Shown: positions 53,046 to 63,289 of the stretch, piece by piece
How the letters are laid out: the number at the start of each line of letters is the position of its first letter
Numbering within the stretch: position 1 is the stretch's first letter
Assembly: GCF_014356525.2 (NCBI RefSeq)
Contig: NC_052517.1
Coordinates: 1,541,436-1,605,435, forward strand
Direction: 5' to 3'
Length of the DNA: 64,000 bases
From: Nilaparvata lugens
Lineage: Eukaryota > Arthropoda > Insecta > Hemiptera > Delphacidae
Notes under the pieces: generated by a model
The model's input: the letters and a program-made list of their open reading frames with translations, nothing else
Databases searched by the model: none
Told to the model about the DNA's origin: nothing
Made by a program: the position numbers and the translations under genes

Positions 53046-54330
53046 GCTCCTTGTGTTTCTTTTCGGATGCAACACGTTGCTTTTGAGAAGATACAAAAGA
53101 GCATCTGCTAATTATGGGAAAATACATTAAAGTTCCTTGTGTATCTTTTCGGATGCAACACGTTGCTTTTGAGGAGATACAAAAGAGCATCTGCTAATTA
53201 TGGGATAATACATTACAGTTCCTTTTGTATCTTTTCAGATGCAACATGTTGCCTTTGAGAAGATACAAAAGAGCATCTGCTAATTATGAGAAAATACATT
53301 AAAGCTCCTTGTGTATCATATCGGATGCAACACGTTGCTTTTGAGAAGATACAAAAGAGCATCTGTTACTTATGGAAAGATATATTAAAGCTCCTTGTGT
53401 ATCATTCGGATGCAACACGTTGCTTTTGAGAAGATACAAAAGAGCATCTGTTACTTATGGAAAGATACATTAAAGCTCCTTGTGTATCATATCGGATGCA
53501 ACACGTTGCTTTTGAGAAGATACAAAAGAGCATCTGTTACTTATGGAAAGATATATTAAAGCTCCTTGTGTATCATTTCGGATGCAACACGTTGCTTTTG
53601 AGAAGATACAAAAGAGCATCTGTTACTTATGGAAAGATATATTAAAGCTCCTTGTGTATCATTTCGGATGCAACACGTTGCTTTTGAGAAGATACAAAAG
53701 AGCATCTGTTACTTATGGAAAGATATATTAAAGCTCCTTGTGTATCATTTCGGATGCAACACGTTGCTTTTGAGAAGATACAAAAGAGCATCTGTTACTT
53801 ATGGAAAGATATATTAAAGCTCCTTGTGTATCTTTTCAGATGCAACACGTTGCTTTTGAGAAGATACAAAAGAGCATCTGTTACTTATGGAAAGATATAT
53901 TAAAGCTCCTGTGTATCATTTCGGATGCACACGTTGCTTTTGAGAAGATACAAAAGAGCATCTGTTACTTATGGAAAGATATATTAAAGCTCCTTGTGTA
54001 TCATTTCGGATGCAACACGTTGCTTTTGAGAAGATACAAAAGAGCATCTGTTACTTATGGAAAGATATATTAAAGCTCCTTGTGTATCATTTCGGATGCA
54101 ACACGTTGCTTTTGAGAAGATACAAAAGAGCATCTGTTACTTATGGAAGATATATTAAAGCTCCTTGAGTATCATTTCGGATGCAACACGTTGCTTTTGA
54201 GAAGATACAAAAGAGCATCTGTTACTTATGGAAAGATATATTAAAGCTCCTTGTGTATCATTTCGGATGCAACACGTTGCTTTTGAGGAGATACAAAAGA
54301 GCATCTGTTGCTTATGGAGAGATACATTTT
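53036..54330 (+). repeat. 86-bp minisatellite, about 15 units
   Basis: The unit contains AAGCTCCTTGTGTATCATTT, CGGATGCAACACGTTGCTTT, TGAGAAGATACAAAAGAGCA and TCTGTTACTTATGGAAAGAT. The spacing of repeated frames is 86 bp exactly across the centre. Edge units are more diverged (AATTATGGGAAAATACATT) than the homogeneous middle. Short ORFs (MERYIKAPCVSF...) are by-products. It lies in intron 5. Confidence 0.95.
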
Positions 54331-54481
54331 CAAAGATGTTGGATGTTTTTGAACGGGTAGTATTGTAGACTAATGGCCCTTCGCCGATAGGCAAAGCTAC
54401 AGGACCCGGACTGTAACTAGACTCAGCATGATTTTCGCGTATATATACGACTTTCTAAATCCCTCAAACTTTTTAAAATTA

Positions 54482-54870
54482 ACCTATTATATGAAGCGAG
54501 CAATTTCTTTATATCTGGTTATTTATGTTCAACGGATCTCGAAAAGGGCTCCAACAATTTTCACGAAATTTGGAACATAGTAGGTTTATGATATAAATAC
54601 TCGATTGCACTAGGTCTCATCCTTGGGAAAACTCACTGAACGACATTAAAAGGATAATTCATCCTAGGCTGAAACAGCTTAGACTTTCATCGTCTGTGGA
54701 TAGTAAAAAGTGAGCGAGTGATTCTGTGAAAAATCAAAATATCGCATCCCCGAAATTCATAAGATGACGTATAGCCAGCTGTGAAATATGAACACGATCA
54801 TTTTAGAGAATTGTGTTCTGTTTAAATAGAAAATAACGTGGCACCGAGCTTCGCTCGTTATTTATTTATT
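54482..54870 (+). repeat. Interspersed repeat G, copy 2
   Basis: ATTATATGAAGCGAGCAATT through CATCCTTGGGAAAACTCACT to GGCACCGAGCTTCGCTCG. Confidence 0.65.
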
Positions 54871-54889
54871 GACTTTTGATAAACCGAAC

Positions 54890-55060
54890 ACAATTGTTTA
54901 AAATGGTTGGGGAAGTACTAACAGGCTCAGCCCAAAACTGTTTCCTCCCAGAATTCTGATGTATACACTATAAATAGTCCAGAAAGTAGGTTATGTTCCA
55001 TACACTTGAATTCAGGTTCAATTTTCTGTTCAAACATTCAAAAAAAGAAAATTTATAATT
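54890..55060 (+). repeat. Repeat family 'I' fragment
   Basis: Words AACAGGCTCAGCCCAAAACT, GTTTCCTCCCAGAATT and GTAGGTTATGTTCCATACAC. Related pieces are at about 32795-32850, 50205-50290, 60650-60800 and 62930-63030. Confidence 0.5.
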
Positions 55061-55299
55061 TAGATTATATCCAAACCAAATTGAGTAACAAAATAACACT
55101 CACTGATCACTTGAAAATTGTCAAATAACGATCAATTTTGAAAATATTATGATATAATCTAGTTTAGGAGGATCATCATGTCATGTCAACAAATCAGATT
55201 ATGTTGATCAAATCTATTAAATTGTCTAGCTAGATAAAATTTCTTGCTGATTTATTATGATTACACAGCTGTAAATAATTCTGTCTCTCTCCCACACAG

Positions 55300-55585
55300 G
55301 CACACGCATCCTCTGTTATCGAGAGGCGACGAAATTATCATCTGTTTTCCAAGGATGAATTGTCCTTTTAATGTCGTTCAGCGAGTTTTCCAAAGAATGA
55401 GACCTAGTGCAATCGAATCTTCATATCATAAACCTACCATGTTCCAAATTTCGAGGAAATCGTTAGAGCCGTTTTCGAGATTCGCAAAACATAAATAACC
55501 AGATACGGTATATACAGAAATTGCTCGCTTAATGTAATAGGATGAAAATAACGAGTGAAACTCAGTGTCTCGATATTAGTACTGG
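55300..55585 (-). repeat. Interspersed repeat G, copy 3
   Basis: Reverse copy: TTTTAATGTCGTTCAGCGAG, ATTTCGAGGAAATCGTTAGA, then AATTGCTCGCTTAATGTAAT. Confidence 0.6.
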
Positions 55586-55702
55586 CGAGAGGAACATAAA
55601 TATGCCATCAGATTTGCAAAAATATACAACTATAAACAATTTTCAGCTCATTATTTTGGATATTATAATGCAGAAAAACAGATAAGACTTTGGAATACTG
55701 AC

Positions 55703-55808
55703 CTGAAAAATGCCATGAGTGCATTTTCTGGATTGTCGATAGGATTGTCAGGGTCCTTGGGGTTTATTCCTCCAGAACAGAAAGCTCTATACAGCCATGA
55801 CCTCTTTC
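55703..55808 (-). CDS. Patched-related protein, exon 5
   Basis: 106 nt. Acceptor TCTATTTACAG before 55808 and donor TTCAG|GTCAGT after 55703. It encodes KRSWLYRAFCSGGINPKDPD then NPIDNPENALMAFFR, the intracellular loop between TM6 and TM7. The reading frame is fixed by both neighbours, which read ...SMSG|KRSW and FFR|DTLTYY. Confidence 0.88.
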
Positions 55809-55939
55809 CTGTAAATAGAAATCCCACAAATATTAGATAAGAAATATTCCATAATCTTTTATGAACTTACTCACTTTCCATAGATTCTCATATTTATTTA
55901 GTCAACATCAAACAAGTGAATGAATCAACCAATTAATAA

Positions 55940-55995
55940 TTAACACCAAAGTTAATCGAATACTGCCATTATAACGTGGACCTCACTATAGTATA
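55940..55995 (-). mobile_element. Element B terminus, isolated
   Basis: AATACTGCCATTATAACGTG and GACCTCACTATAG only; the rest of the element is absent. Confidence 0.5.
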
Positions 55996-56017
55996 GCCTA
56001 CATGAAACATAATATTT

Positions 56018-56270
56018 TGACCCAGTACCTACTGGCATCTAGTGACAGAGTTGAGAACTAGCCACTTTGGACCAATCAGAAGCGAGCAGGTGGGGCTAGG
56101 AGGCGTGGCTTACTAGTCTCCAACTCGGCAGAAAGATGAAGCTCAAGAGAAAGGAAGATAATGAAGAAGAAGTAGAAGATGGAGGAGAATGAGAAGACAG
56201 GGAGAAGAAGAAGGAGAAAAACAAAACAGAAGAAGGGCAAAATGTACAGGATACTGAGAGAAGAATAAGA
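56018..56270 (-). repeat. Element R plus (GAA)n tract, copy 2
   Basis: Reverse of 30785-31215: TGACCCAGTACCTACTGGCA, CAATCAGAAGCGAGCAGGTG, GGGCTAGGAGGCGTGGC, then GAA/GGA repeats at 56150-56230. Confidence 0.65.
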
Positions 56271-56349
56271 AGTAGTCAAAATATTATAGACTATGGTCTG
56301 ACATATTGAGGAATAATTCAAGTCTAATATTTGTATTGGAATAAGTATC

Positions 56350-56360
56350 TGTAAAACTAT

Positions 56361-56415
<55 letters not shown>

Positions 56416-56470
56416 GAGAGAGAGGAGGAGAGAGAGAGAGAGAGAGGGAGGTGATTAGATGAGATTAGAC
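56350..56470. repeat. (GA)n microsatellite
   Basis: About 110 bp of GA, followed by a reverse TCTAA-tail fragment (GATTAGATGAGATTAGACTT) at 56455-56510. Confidence 0.9.
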
Positions 56471-56526
56471 TTCTTTATTGTATGTTACAATAGAGAAGTT
56501 ATGTATCTTACAATAGAGAGAGAGAG

Positions 56527-56811
56527 ATTGATTGATTGATTGATTGAGTACTTTATTTATGTAGATTACAATATATACTGGCTTATACACTTATACAATA
56601 GCTTACAATACAGCAAAATTATAGATAAATTTACATAATATAGACTAAGAAAAAATATTGAACTGTATATGATATGAAAAAGTAATTTGTAATATAATAA
56701 CTATAGATAATATATTGTAATGCATCTCTATATAAATTGGCGGAGCTTTGGACATATCAATGTCCATTCTTTGGAAACAATATTCAATATATCCTCCCCA
56801 CTAACTCTCTA

Positions 56812-56813
<2 letters not shown>
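56527..56813 (-). mobile_element. Retroposon end A, copy 17
   Basis: Full reverse copy between two GA tracts. Confidence 0.7.
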
Positions 56814-56859
<46 letters not shown>

Positions 56860-57155
56860 TGAGTGAGTGACAGTGAGAGGATGTGAAAGACAGAGAGAAT
56901 GAGAGATTGGGATATACAGAGAACGAGAGGGATGAAGGGATATTGAAAGAGATGATGTAGATGTAGAGGAACAAGAAGAAAACAGTAAAAAGAAAACAAG
57001 AAGAAGATGTAGAGGAAGAAGAAGAAGAAGAAGAAGAAGAAGAGACGGTAAAAGAAAAACAAGAAGATGTAGAGGAAGAAAAAGAAGAAGCCGGTAAAAG
57101 GAAAACAAAAAGAAGATGTAGAGAAAGAAGAAGAAGAAGAAGAAGATAGAAAAAG
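56814..57155. repeat. (GA)n, then (GAA)n tract
   Basis: GA at 56814-56855, followed by units containing GATGTAGAGGAAGAAGAAGA repeated at about 56955, 57007, 57067 and 57113. The tract ends only 10 bp from exon 4's donor. Confidence 0.85.
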
Positions 57156-57164
57156 ATAGCTTAC

Positions 57165-57296
57165 CTGACATGGATAGAGGAGCGACTTTTACACAGGTGA
57201 TAGAATGTCTATTGTTTTGTTCAGCATATCCGGCAATAGCCATACAGCCAGCAAAAAACGTTATATGCCATACAAATATAAACGCAACTGCAAAAC
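57165..57296 (-). CDS. Patched-related protein, exon 4
   Basis: 132 nt. Acceptor TATTTCTGACAG before 57296 and donor TCAG|GTAAGC after 57165. It encodes FAVAFIFVWHITFFAGCMAI (TM6, end of the sterol-sensing-like domain) then AGYAEQNNRHSITCVKVAPL. The exon is short, and its 3' splice partner region is crowded by the GAA tract just downstream. Confidence 0.9.
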
Positions 57297-57367
57297 CTGT
57301 CAGAAATAAAAACAAAATTATTATACCATAAATTATATTCCAAATTAAAACAGAATGATATATAATC

Positions 57368-57600
57368 TAAAAACAACTACTAGGACTATCGGCTTCAGTT
57401 AACACTCACATTTGCAACATAACGGTCCTTTACCATGGCATATCACCACACATGATACAGTATCAACAGAATATGATACAGAATCACCTCAACTTGATGC
57501 ACAACACCAAAATTTGATACAGTATCACCTCAACTTGATACACAACACCATTATATGAAACAAAACTTCCAAACTTTGAATGAATTCTACAAATCATGGC
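57368..57600 (+). repeat. Family C fragment
   Basis: CTAGGACTATCGGCTTCAGT, CCATGGCATATCACC, GATACAGTATCAAC and CACAACACCA words, lying in intron 3 up to 20 bp from exon 3's donor. Confidence 0.65.
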
Positions 57601-57621
57601 ATATAATGTATAAATACTCAC

Positions 57622-57822
57622 TAGAATAAAGACAGAATATCTGAATAGCTGGGAACGGACTGAGTATTCCAATGGTCAGACTGACGATATCAGTTACCGA
57701 AGTAATCGTTATTGAAACAGCTGCTTCGGATAAGGTACGTGCCACCCGTTCAGGCACTGGAAGGGTGACCGGTGTACGCCGCCATGCTGCTAGCATCACA
57801 AACGTGTCGTCTATTCCGATAC
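57622..57822 (-). CDS. Patched-related protein, exon 3 (GxGxDD motif)
   Basis: 201 nt. Acceptor CTAATTACAG before 57822 and donor TCTA|GTGAGT after 57622. It encodes IGIDDTFVMLAAWRRT, the TM4 motif of RND/patched proteins with the paired acidic residues thought to couple ion flow. Next come PVPERVARTLSEAAVSITIT, the TM5 run DIVSLTIGIL, and PFPAIQIFCLYS, the start of TM6. The residue before the motif is Ser-Ile-Gly, where many relatives have Gly-Ile-Gly. Confidence 0.92.
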
Positions 57823-57874
57823 CTGTAATTAGATTAGATTAGATTTAGATCAGATTAGATTGACTTAGTGCCGG

Positions 57875-58010
57875 TTGCACAACAGCCGGTAAATTTAATC
57901 GTGATAATTCCACGAGAGCCAATCAGAGAAACCGTCTTTTCAAGAAGGCCTTCTCTGATTGGTTCTCGTGAAATTAATCACGGTAAAAATTTAACCGGCT
58001 GTTGTGCAAC
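57875..58010. mobile_element. Palindromic MITE M, copy 3
   Basis: GTTGCACAACAGCCGG on the left and CCGGCTGTTGTGCAAC on the right, with CCAATCAGAGAAACCG and its mirror inside. In intron 2, flanked by (GATTA)n. Confidence 0.85.
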
Positions 58011-58062
58011 AAGGCCTTAGATTAGAATAGATAAAGCTTAGCTTAGATTAGATTAGATTAGA

Positions 58063-58394
58063 CTATAGTAAGGTCCACGTTATAATGGCAGTGTTTGATT
58101 AGCAATGGTATTGCTATCTTTGTCTATCATTCAAAAAAGCAGATAGCTATATCCTGTTCTGTATAAAATTATGGTGTTGTGTATCAAGACGAGATGATAC
58201 TGTATCATATTGTCGAACACTAATAATTGCTATAGTGAGGTCCACGTTATAATGGCAGTATTTGATTAGCAATGGTATTGCTATCCTTGTCTATCATTCA
58301 AAAAAGCAGATAGCTCTAACCTGCTCTGTATAAAATTATGGTGTTGTGTATCAAGTTGAGATGATACTGTATCATATTGTCGAACACTAATTGC
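58063..58394 (+). repeat. B-derived satellite, two units
   Basis: Two units of about 165 bp with the GTCGAACACTAATTGCTATAG junction, leading directly into a complete element B. Confidence 0.8.
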
Positions 58395-58764
58395 TATAGT
58401 GAGGTCCACGTTATAATGGCAGTGTTTGATAAGCAATGGTATTGCTATCCTTGTCTATCATTGGACAAAGCGGATAGCACTATCTTTTTCTCGCTTTGCT
58501 CTGTTGACAGATCGTCTTTTAACAAAGTAGAATTGATGATTAATTAACAAAATATTTCATCTTAATTATGAAAATTCATTATGAAGAATATTAATTCTTG
58601 CTTAATAAAATATAATTGATCATTTCAAACGAGAATGAACCGTTAATATGACATCAACAAACTTGTATCAGCTACCATCTATAGAAGGCATTGACAATAC
58701 AGAAGTTCGGCAACGTTGTTCTCCTATCTTTCTCCACTGCCATTATAACGTGGACCTCACTATA
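58395..58764 (+). mobile_element. Complete element B (370 bp, TIR about 30 bp)
   Basis: TATAGTGAGGTCCACGTTAT... at the left and ...ATAACGTGGACCTCACTATA at the right are exact inverted repeats over about 30 bp. The interior has GTTGACAGATCGTC, TGACATCAACAAACTTGTAT and TTGTTCTCCTATCTTTCTCC and is non-coding. It is the reference copy against which the satellites can be read. Confidence 0.85.
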
Positions 58765-58985
58765 GCAGGTAACCCGTGCTGCGCAAGGGTCCAATTGAAA
58801 GCTTGATCTACTAAAATCATGAAGAGTTTAAAATGGTCCTATAACCATCCTGGGTAAATTAAGAATGTATATGCAAAATGTGAAGTTAATGAGTTGAGTA
58901 GTTGAGACGTGATGATGCGTCATTCGTGAATTTCCTATCCCCTACCTGTATAAGCCAGTTCTTTCCTTTACTATATTATAGATTA
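58765..58985 (-). mobile_element. Helitron-like K fragment
   Basis: GGTAACCCGTGCTGCGCAAG start, GTTGAGTAGTTGAGACGTGA, ending ACTATATTATAGA, abutting element B. Confidence 0.5.
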
Positions 58986-59049
58986 GATTAAATAAGTTTA
59001 TATTTATTAATTTAAGTGGATTATCTATAATATATTATGCTAACTTAAC

Positions 59050-60260
59050 ACAATATAGTGAAATTCACATTATACGTCGGTGGAAATGATAGGAGAGCAT
59101 GGTTGCCAATTCTCTGTTACCACCGCCTTCTATAGTAGATAGCTGGTACAGGTAAAAATATAGACAAAGTCCAACGTACATGGGAATAAAATTTATTGGT
59201 TGTCTCCCAGGTTGCATAAGACATGAACCTGATAGATCTAAATTTAAGGAATTGCTGAGAGCATATTTGATGGATTTAGCATGCTACAGTATGAACGAGT
59301 TTACGGTAGAAAAATGAATTTTATACAGTCACTAATTTCTCTTTAGCTTTAAGTTAGTTTTTAGTTTTTGACTTTTTCATGTACATTTTCATGTAGACTA
59401 TGTTTTGGAAATAAATAAATGATTGATTGGTATAACTGAAGCTTTTTATATTTGTAACATTTCATTGTATTTTATTTGTTTTTTAATTCTTTGTTATTTT
59501 GTTATGTCTTGTTTTGTGTGTTTTTAATAAATTGAATTTTGAATTGAAGTGATATTGACTGTTCATTACTGTTTGAAATAATCAATTATATTTTAATATC
59601 CATAATAATTGTGATTGGATATTTTGTTAATTAATGATCATTGTTGAGAAACGATCTGGCAACGTTGCGGAGCAAGAAAGGATAGCGTTATCTGCTTTGT
59701 GGAATGATAGACAAGGATAGCAACACCAATGTTAATCAAATACTGCCATTATAACGTGGAACTCACTATAGCAATTAGTGTTCGACGATATGATACAGTA
59801 TCATTTCAACTTGATACACAACACCATAATTTGAAACAAAACAGGATCGAGCTATCTGCTTTGTTGAATGATAGACAAGGATAGCAACACCAATGTTAAT
59901 CAAATACTGCCATTATAACGTGGACCTCACTATAGCAATTAGTGTTCGACAATATGATACAGTATCATCTCGTCTTGATACACAACACCATAATTTGATA
60001 CAAAACAGGATAGAGCTATCTGCTTTGTTGAATGATAGACAAGGATAGCAACACCAATGTTAATCAAATTCTGCCATTATAACGTGGACCTCACTATAGC
60101 AATTAGAGTTCGACAATATGATACAGTATCATTTCAACTTGATACACAACACCATAATTTGATACAAAACAGGATCGAGCTATCTGCTTTGTGGAATGAT
60201 AGACAAGGATAGCAACACCAATGTTAATCATATACTGCCATTATAATGTGGACCTTACTA
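59050..60260 (-). mobile_element. Element B with nested LINE, expanded at its right end
   Basis: A diverged B left end (59052-59155), a LINE fragment, B interior resuming at 59550 (GATATTGACTGTTCATTACT) and the right terminus at about 59773. Three further terminus units (to about 59935, 60100 and 60258) repeat the last 160-170 bp in tandem. Confidence 0.7.
59174..59575 (+). mobile_element. LINE 3' fragment nested in element B
   Basis: A 47-codon frame, 59174-59317. TYMGIKFIGCLPGCIRHEPD, RSKFKELLRAYLMDLACYSM and NEFTVEK fit the extreme C-terminus of jockey/CR1-type ORF2 ('GI..FN.LP', 'FK..LK.YL', 'YS..EF'). The 3' UTR ends TTTTTAATAAATTGAATTTT. Confidence 0.65.
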
Positions 60261-60313
60261 AAGACATTTTATCTATAATTTTTGAAAGTTTTAATATAAA
60301 TTAATAAACTTAC

Positions 60314-60449
60314 TGCACATAAGTAGGGGTGAAACAAGGTTTATTCCAATGAAGGGTATTCCAAAATAGACAGCTAGACCAAACCCTGATACAGTCCCCA
60401 TAGCTGCTGAAATATTGCCAAGTAGTCCCAGCAGTGGTTTGGATCTCAC
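60314..60449 (-). CDS. Patched-related protein, exon 2
   Basis: 136 nt, entry phase 0. Acceptor GTGACGTTTTAG before 60449 and donor GCA|GTAAGT after 60314. It encodes VRSKPLLGLLGNISAAMGTV, TM3 (SGFGLAVYFGIPFIGINLVS) and PLLMC, joining SIGIDDTF of exon 3. Confidence 0.9.
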
Positions 60450-60649
60450 CTAAAACGTCACATACAAATCAAATAATAAATAAATTTATCTCCTTTCAAA
60501 AAAATACAAACAAGCAATTAAAAACATAAAAAGTACAAAATATCTAAAATACAATACAATACTTTTTGTGTAGTTGAAAAGTTGATATTGTGGTAATTAT
60601 TCATATTGAATGAAATAGTATATTATTATTATCATTATTATTATTATTT

Positions 60650-60960
60650 ATTTATACGTGGATACAATAAAAATCATATAAATATGATTGGGAAGGAACA
60701 ACAGACTTGGCCCAAAAACTATTCTATTCCCAAATTTTGATTACATGTCCAAAAAATAGGTTATGTTTCTTCTGTAAGAAGTTCAAGCTCAACTTTCGTC
60801 CAAAAATAAATATGATATGCAAATTTTAAATTCAGAAAAATTAAAACACCGAATTATAGTTAAATATTACACTTAATTATCACTGCACATTGTATTAATT
60901 AAGTTATTTTATGAATTTTGAAGCCAAAAATACACACAAATTCTCACTAAGAACAGCTGA
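60650..60960. repeat. Repeat family I segment
   Basis: ATGATTGGGAAGGAACAACA, ACTTGGCCCAAAAACTATTC and AAAATAGGTTATGTTTCTTC. In intron 1 of the exons visible here. Confidence 0.5.
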
Positions 60961-61130
60961 TGATCTATTTCGCACCTAGAGCAGAAAAAGAGATTTTTCC
61001 GGCTCGAAATGGGTTTTCAAGTCCGAGGCCGTAGGCCGAGGAATAGAAAAGATTGAAAGCCGGAGAAACATTTTTGCCCGTGGTGCGAACGCTATTTTTC
61101 GCTACACACAAAAAAAACAATATAATATAT
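60961..61130 (-). repeat. Repeat with CCGGCTCG/GGCCGTAGGCC words, copy 2
   Basis: Reverse of about 50900-51120: TTTCGCACCTAGAGC, TTTTTCCGGCTCG, AAGTCCGAGGCCGTAGGCCG and GTGCGAACGCTATTTTTCGC. Confidence 0.6.
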
Positions 61131-61660
61131 ATAATAGTTAACACAAACATTTGCAACATAACGGTTCTTTACCATGGCATATCACCACACAATGATACAG
61201 TATCACCACAATATGATACAGTATCAACACAACATGATACAGTATCATGTCAATACATGTCGATACACAATTCCATAATTTGATACAAAACTTCCAAAAT
61301 TGAATGAATTCTACAAACCATGGCATATCATGTATTACTCTGGGATAAAGACAGAATATCTGTATCATATCCCCATGAATGATACAGTTTCAACAAAATA
61401 TGATACACTATCAACACAACATGACACAGTATCAACACAACTTGATACAGTATCATGTCAACTTGATACTCAACATCATAATTCGATACAAAACTTCATC
61501 TCAACTTGAAGATGCCCTATACCATGAGATATCATCATAAATGATACACTATCAACACAATATGATACAGTATCAACACAACATGATACAGTATCAACAC
61601 AGTATGATACAGTATCATCTCAACTCGATACACAACACCATAATTTGATACAAATCTTCT
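61131..61660 (+). repeat. Family C tandem units
   Basis: Many GATACAGTATCA(A/C)CACAA words and two blocks with TTTGATACAAAACTTC, ending about 20 bp from exon 1's donor. Confidence 0.75.
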
Positions 61661-61680
61661 ATCCATGTTAATATACTCAC

Positions 61681-61888
61681 CCAGTCTAACATCATAGACG
61701 TGATAGTACTAAAAACAGCCATGATAACAAAGGTGGATCCAAAGTAAGGTACCACAGACTGTGTGTTCTTCTCAAGCTCGATGTCCAGGGTTCGTGAGGC
61801 GAACCTCGATGTCGAGATGTGTTTGAATCGACCTGCGTCCTCTGCCTCGCCCACAGCGTCTAGGAACGCTTCTTCCCAGCGTGCTCCT
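61681..61888 (-). CDS. Patched-related protein, most 5' exon in the window
   Basis: 208 nt, called exon 1 here but internal in the gene. Acceptor TCTAATTGTCCACAG before 61888 (entry phase 2) and donor TGG|GTGAGT after 61681. It encodes GARWEEAFLDAVGEAEDAGR, then FKHISTSRFASRTLDIELEK (end of the first extracellular domain). VVPYFGSTFVIMAVFSTITS and MMLDW follow as TM2, the start of the sterol-sensing-like domain. TM1 and most of the first extracellular domain must be encoded upstream, beyond 64000; I found no such exon between 61888 and 64000. Confidence 0.9.
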
Positions 61889-62186
61889 CTGTGGACAATT
61901 AGAGAAATTATTTTAACAATCAATCAATAAAAAGAAGTGAAAATAGTGAAAAAATCGATTAAATCATTAAAAAAAATCATGAAACCAACAACAAAATAAA
62001 GTACTACGTCTAGGAATAGTTCTCCCCATTGTGCTCCTCTGTGAAAATTAGAGAAATTAGTTTATTGAAGCAAGTGAAATTTAACAATCAGTTGATCAAA
62101 ACTAGTGAAAATAGTCAATTAGTCACTCAAATCATTAATTGATGAGACTCAATTGAATAAAATCACATTAATAGAACTAGTGTGTC

Positions 62187-62429
62187 TAAAGCTGCATACA
62201 CATATTCGCGCTTCCAACCCGCACCGAGCACGCTCCTCCCTCGTACCGCCCTCGTACCACCATCGAAACTCAGTCGCGCCGCCCACGCACCCATCATGAA
62301 CGTTACGGAAGATGTTAGATCTTCTCGCGTTCCCCGGTCGAACCACTGTTGCTCCCCGGTCGATCATCAATCGCTCTGCTGGAGTGACGTTCGGTTGCGG
62401 AGCAGAGCGAAAGTCTGTACGCACCTTTA
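62187..62429. mobile_element. TIR element (MITE-like) in the fossil exon edge
   Basis: CTAAAGCTGCATACACATAT at the left matches, inverted, the right end TGTACGCACCTTTAG (imperfect TIR of about 24 bp). The interior is GC-rich and CpG-rich, unlike the AT-rich flanks, and non-coding. It sits inside the third exon-edge copy. Confidence 0.65.
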
Positions 62430-62504
62430 GAGAGCTTCTTCCCAGCGAGCTCCTCTGTCCATAATTAAAGAAATTATCATCATCATCGTCATAGATTAGG
62501 CTAT

Positions 62505-62870
62505 TCAAGCCTGTTCCGGCGTCCATCTCTTCCTCGGTCTACCAATACTTCTTCTGCCTATTGGCTTGTGGAGTAGGGCATTCAATGGAAAACGGTCTTC
62601 ATGCATTCTAAGGACATGATCTGACCACTTATCTCTATATGTTTTTATCAAACTCAACACTGGTTGGACATCACATTCTCTTCTTATATTTTCATTCCGA
62701 ATCCGTGCATCCTTTAAATTGTCGTATCTCTGCTGACTGTATTCTTGATTCAAGCTTCCTTGTCAGCACCCATGCTTCACTTCCGTAAGTCAAAGTGGGT
62801 ATCGCCATGGCTCTATAAAATTTGATCAAGGTGTTCTCCCGGGCTCTACCTTTAAGGGATCGAGTGATAA
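62505..62870 (-). mobile_element. LINE 3' fragment (RTE-like)
   Basis: Minus-strand translation gives NTLIKFYRAMAIPTLTYGSE and AWVLTRKLESR. After a frame change it gives DKWSDHVLRMHEDRFPLNAL and GRRSIGRPRKRW. The same landmarks appear at 48689-49222. Frame-disrupted, so dead. A (GAT)n/(CAT)n run follows its 3' end (62476-62490). Confidence 0.75.
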
Positions 62871-62874
62871 AGAA

Positions 62875-63289
62875 ATTTATTTATTTATTTATTCATTTCA
62901 TTGACAATTACAAATCATAATTATAATAAATATAATATGATTGGGAGAAGACAACAGGCATAGCCCAAAACTGTCTTCTCCCAAATTTTTACAAATAAAT
63001 GTTTCAAAAAAGAATAAGGTTAAGATTACACTTTCACTTCAAAAAGTCCAATTTCCACTCCAAAACTAATGACTAAACTAAAAATTTTGAATTTTGATAT
63101 TTAAAAACTGATAAAAAACAAAAATATTTCTCTCAAATCTCTATAAATTGGAAATTTTTGAGTAATTTTGCAAAATTTTATCAATTATTAATATTATCAA
63201 TTATCAATATTATTTGATCAATTATTCAACATCCAATTGCAAAAATTCAGTCTCTTTCCAAGGGAACCTTGGATATTTTTAGAGACATT
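62875..63289. other. Family I fragment and AT-rich intron sequence
   Basis: ATATGATTGGGAGAAGACAA and GCATAGCCCAAAACTGTCTT (62935-62985), then unassigned AT-rich sequence. Confidence 0.45.

Noticed and set aside
53457..54168. Series of 62-90 codon frames starting MERYIKAPC
   Set aside because: They arise from the 86-bp tandem repeat read in successive frames; each differs only by repeat unit, and the locus is intronic.
62149..62526. 125-codon minus-strand frame
   Set aside because: It spans the GC-rich TIR element and the LINE remnant boundary, so it joins unrelated repeats.
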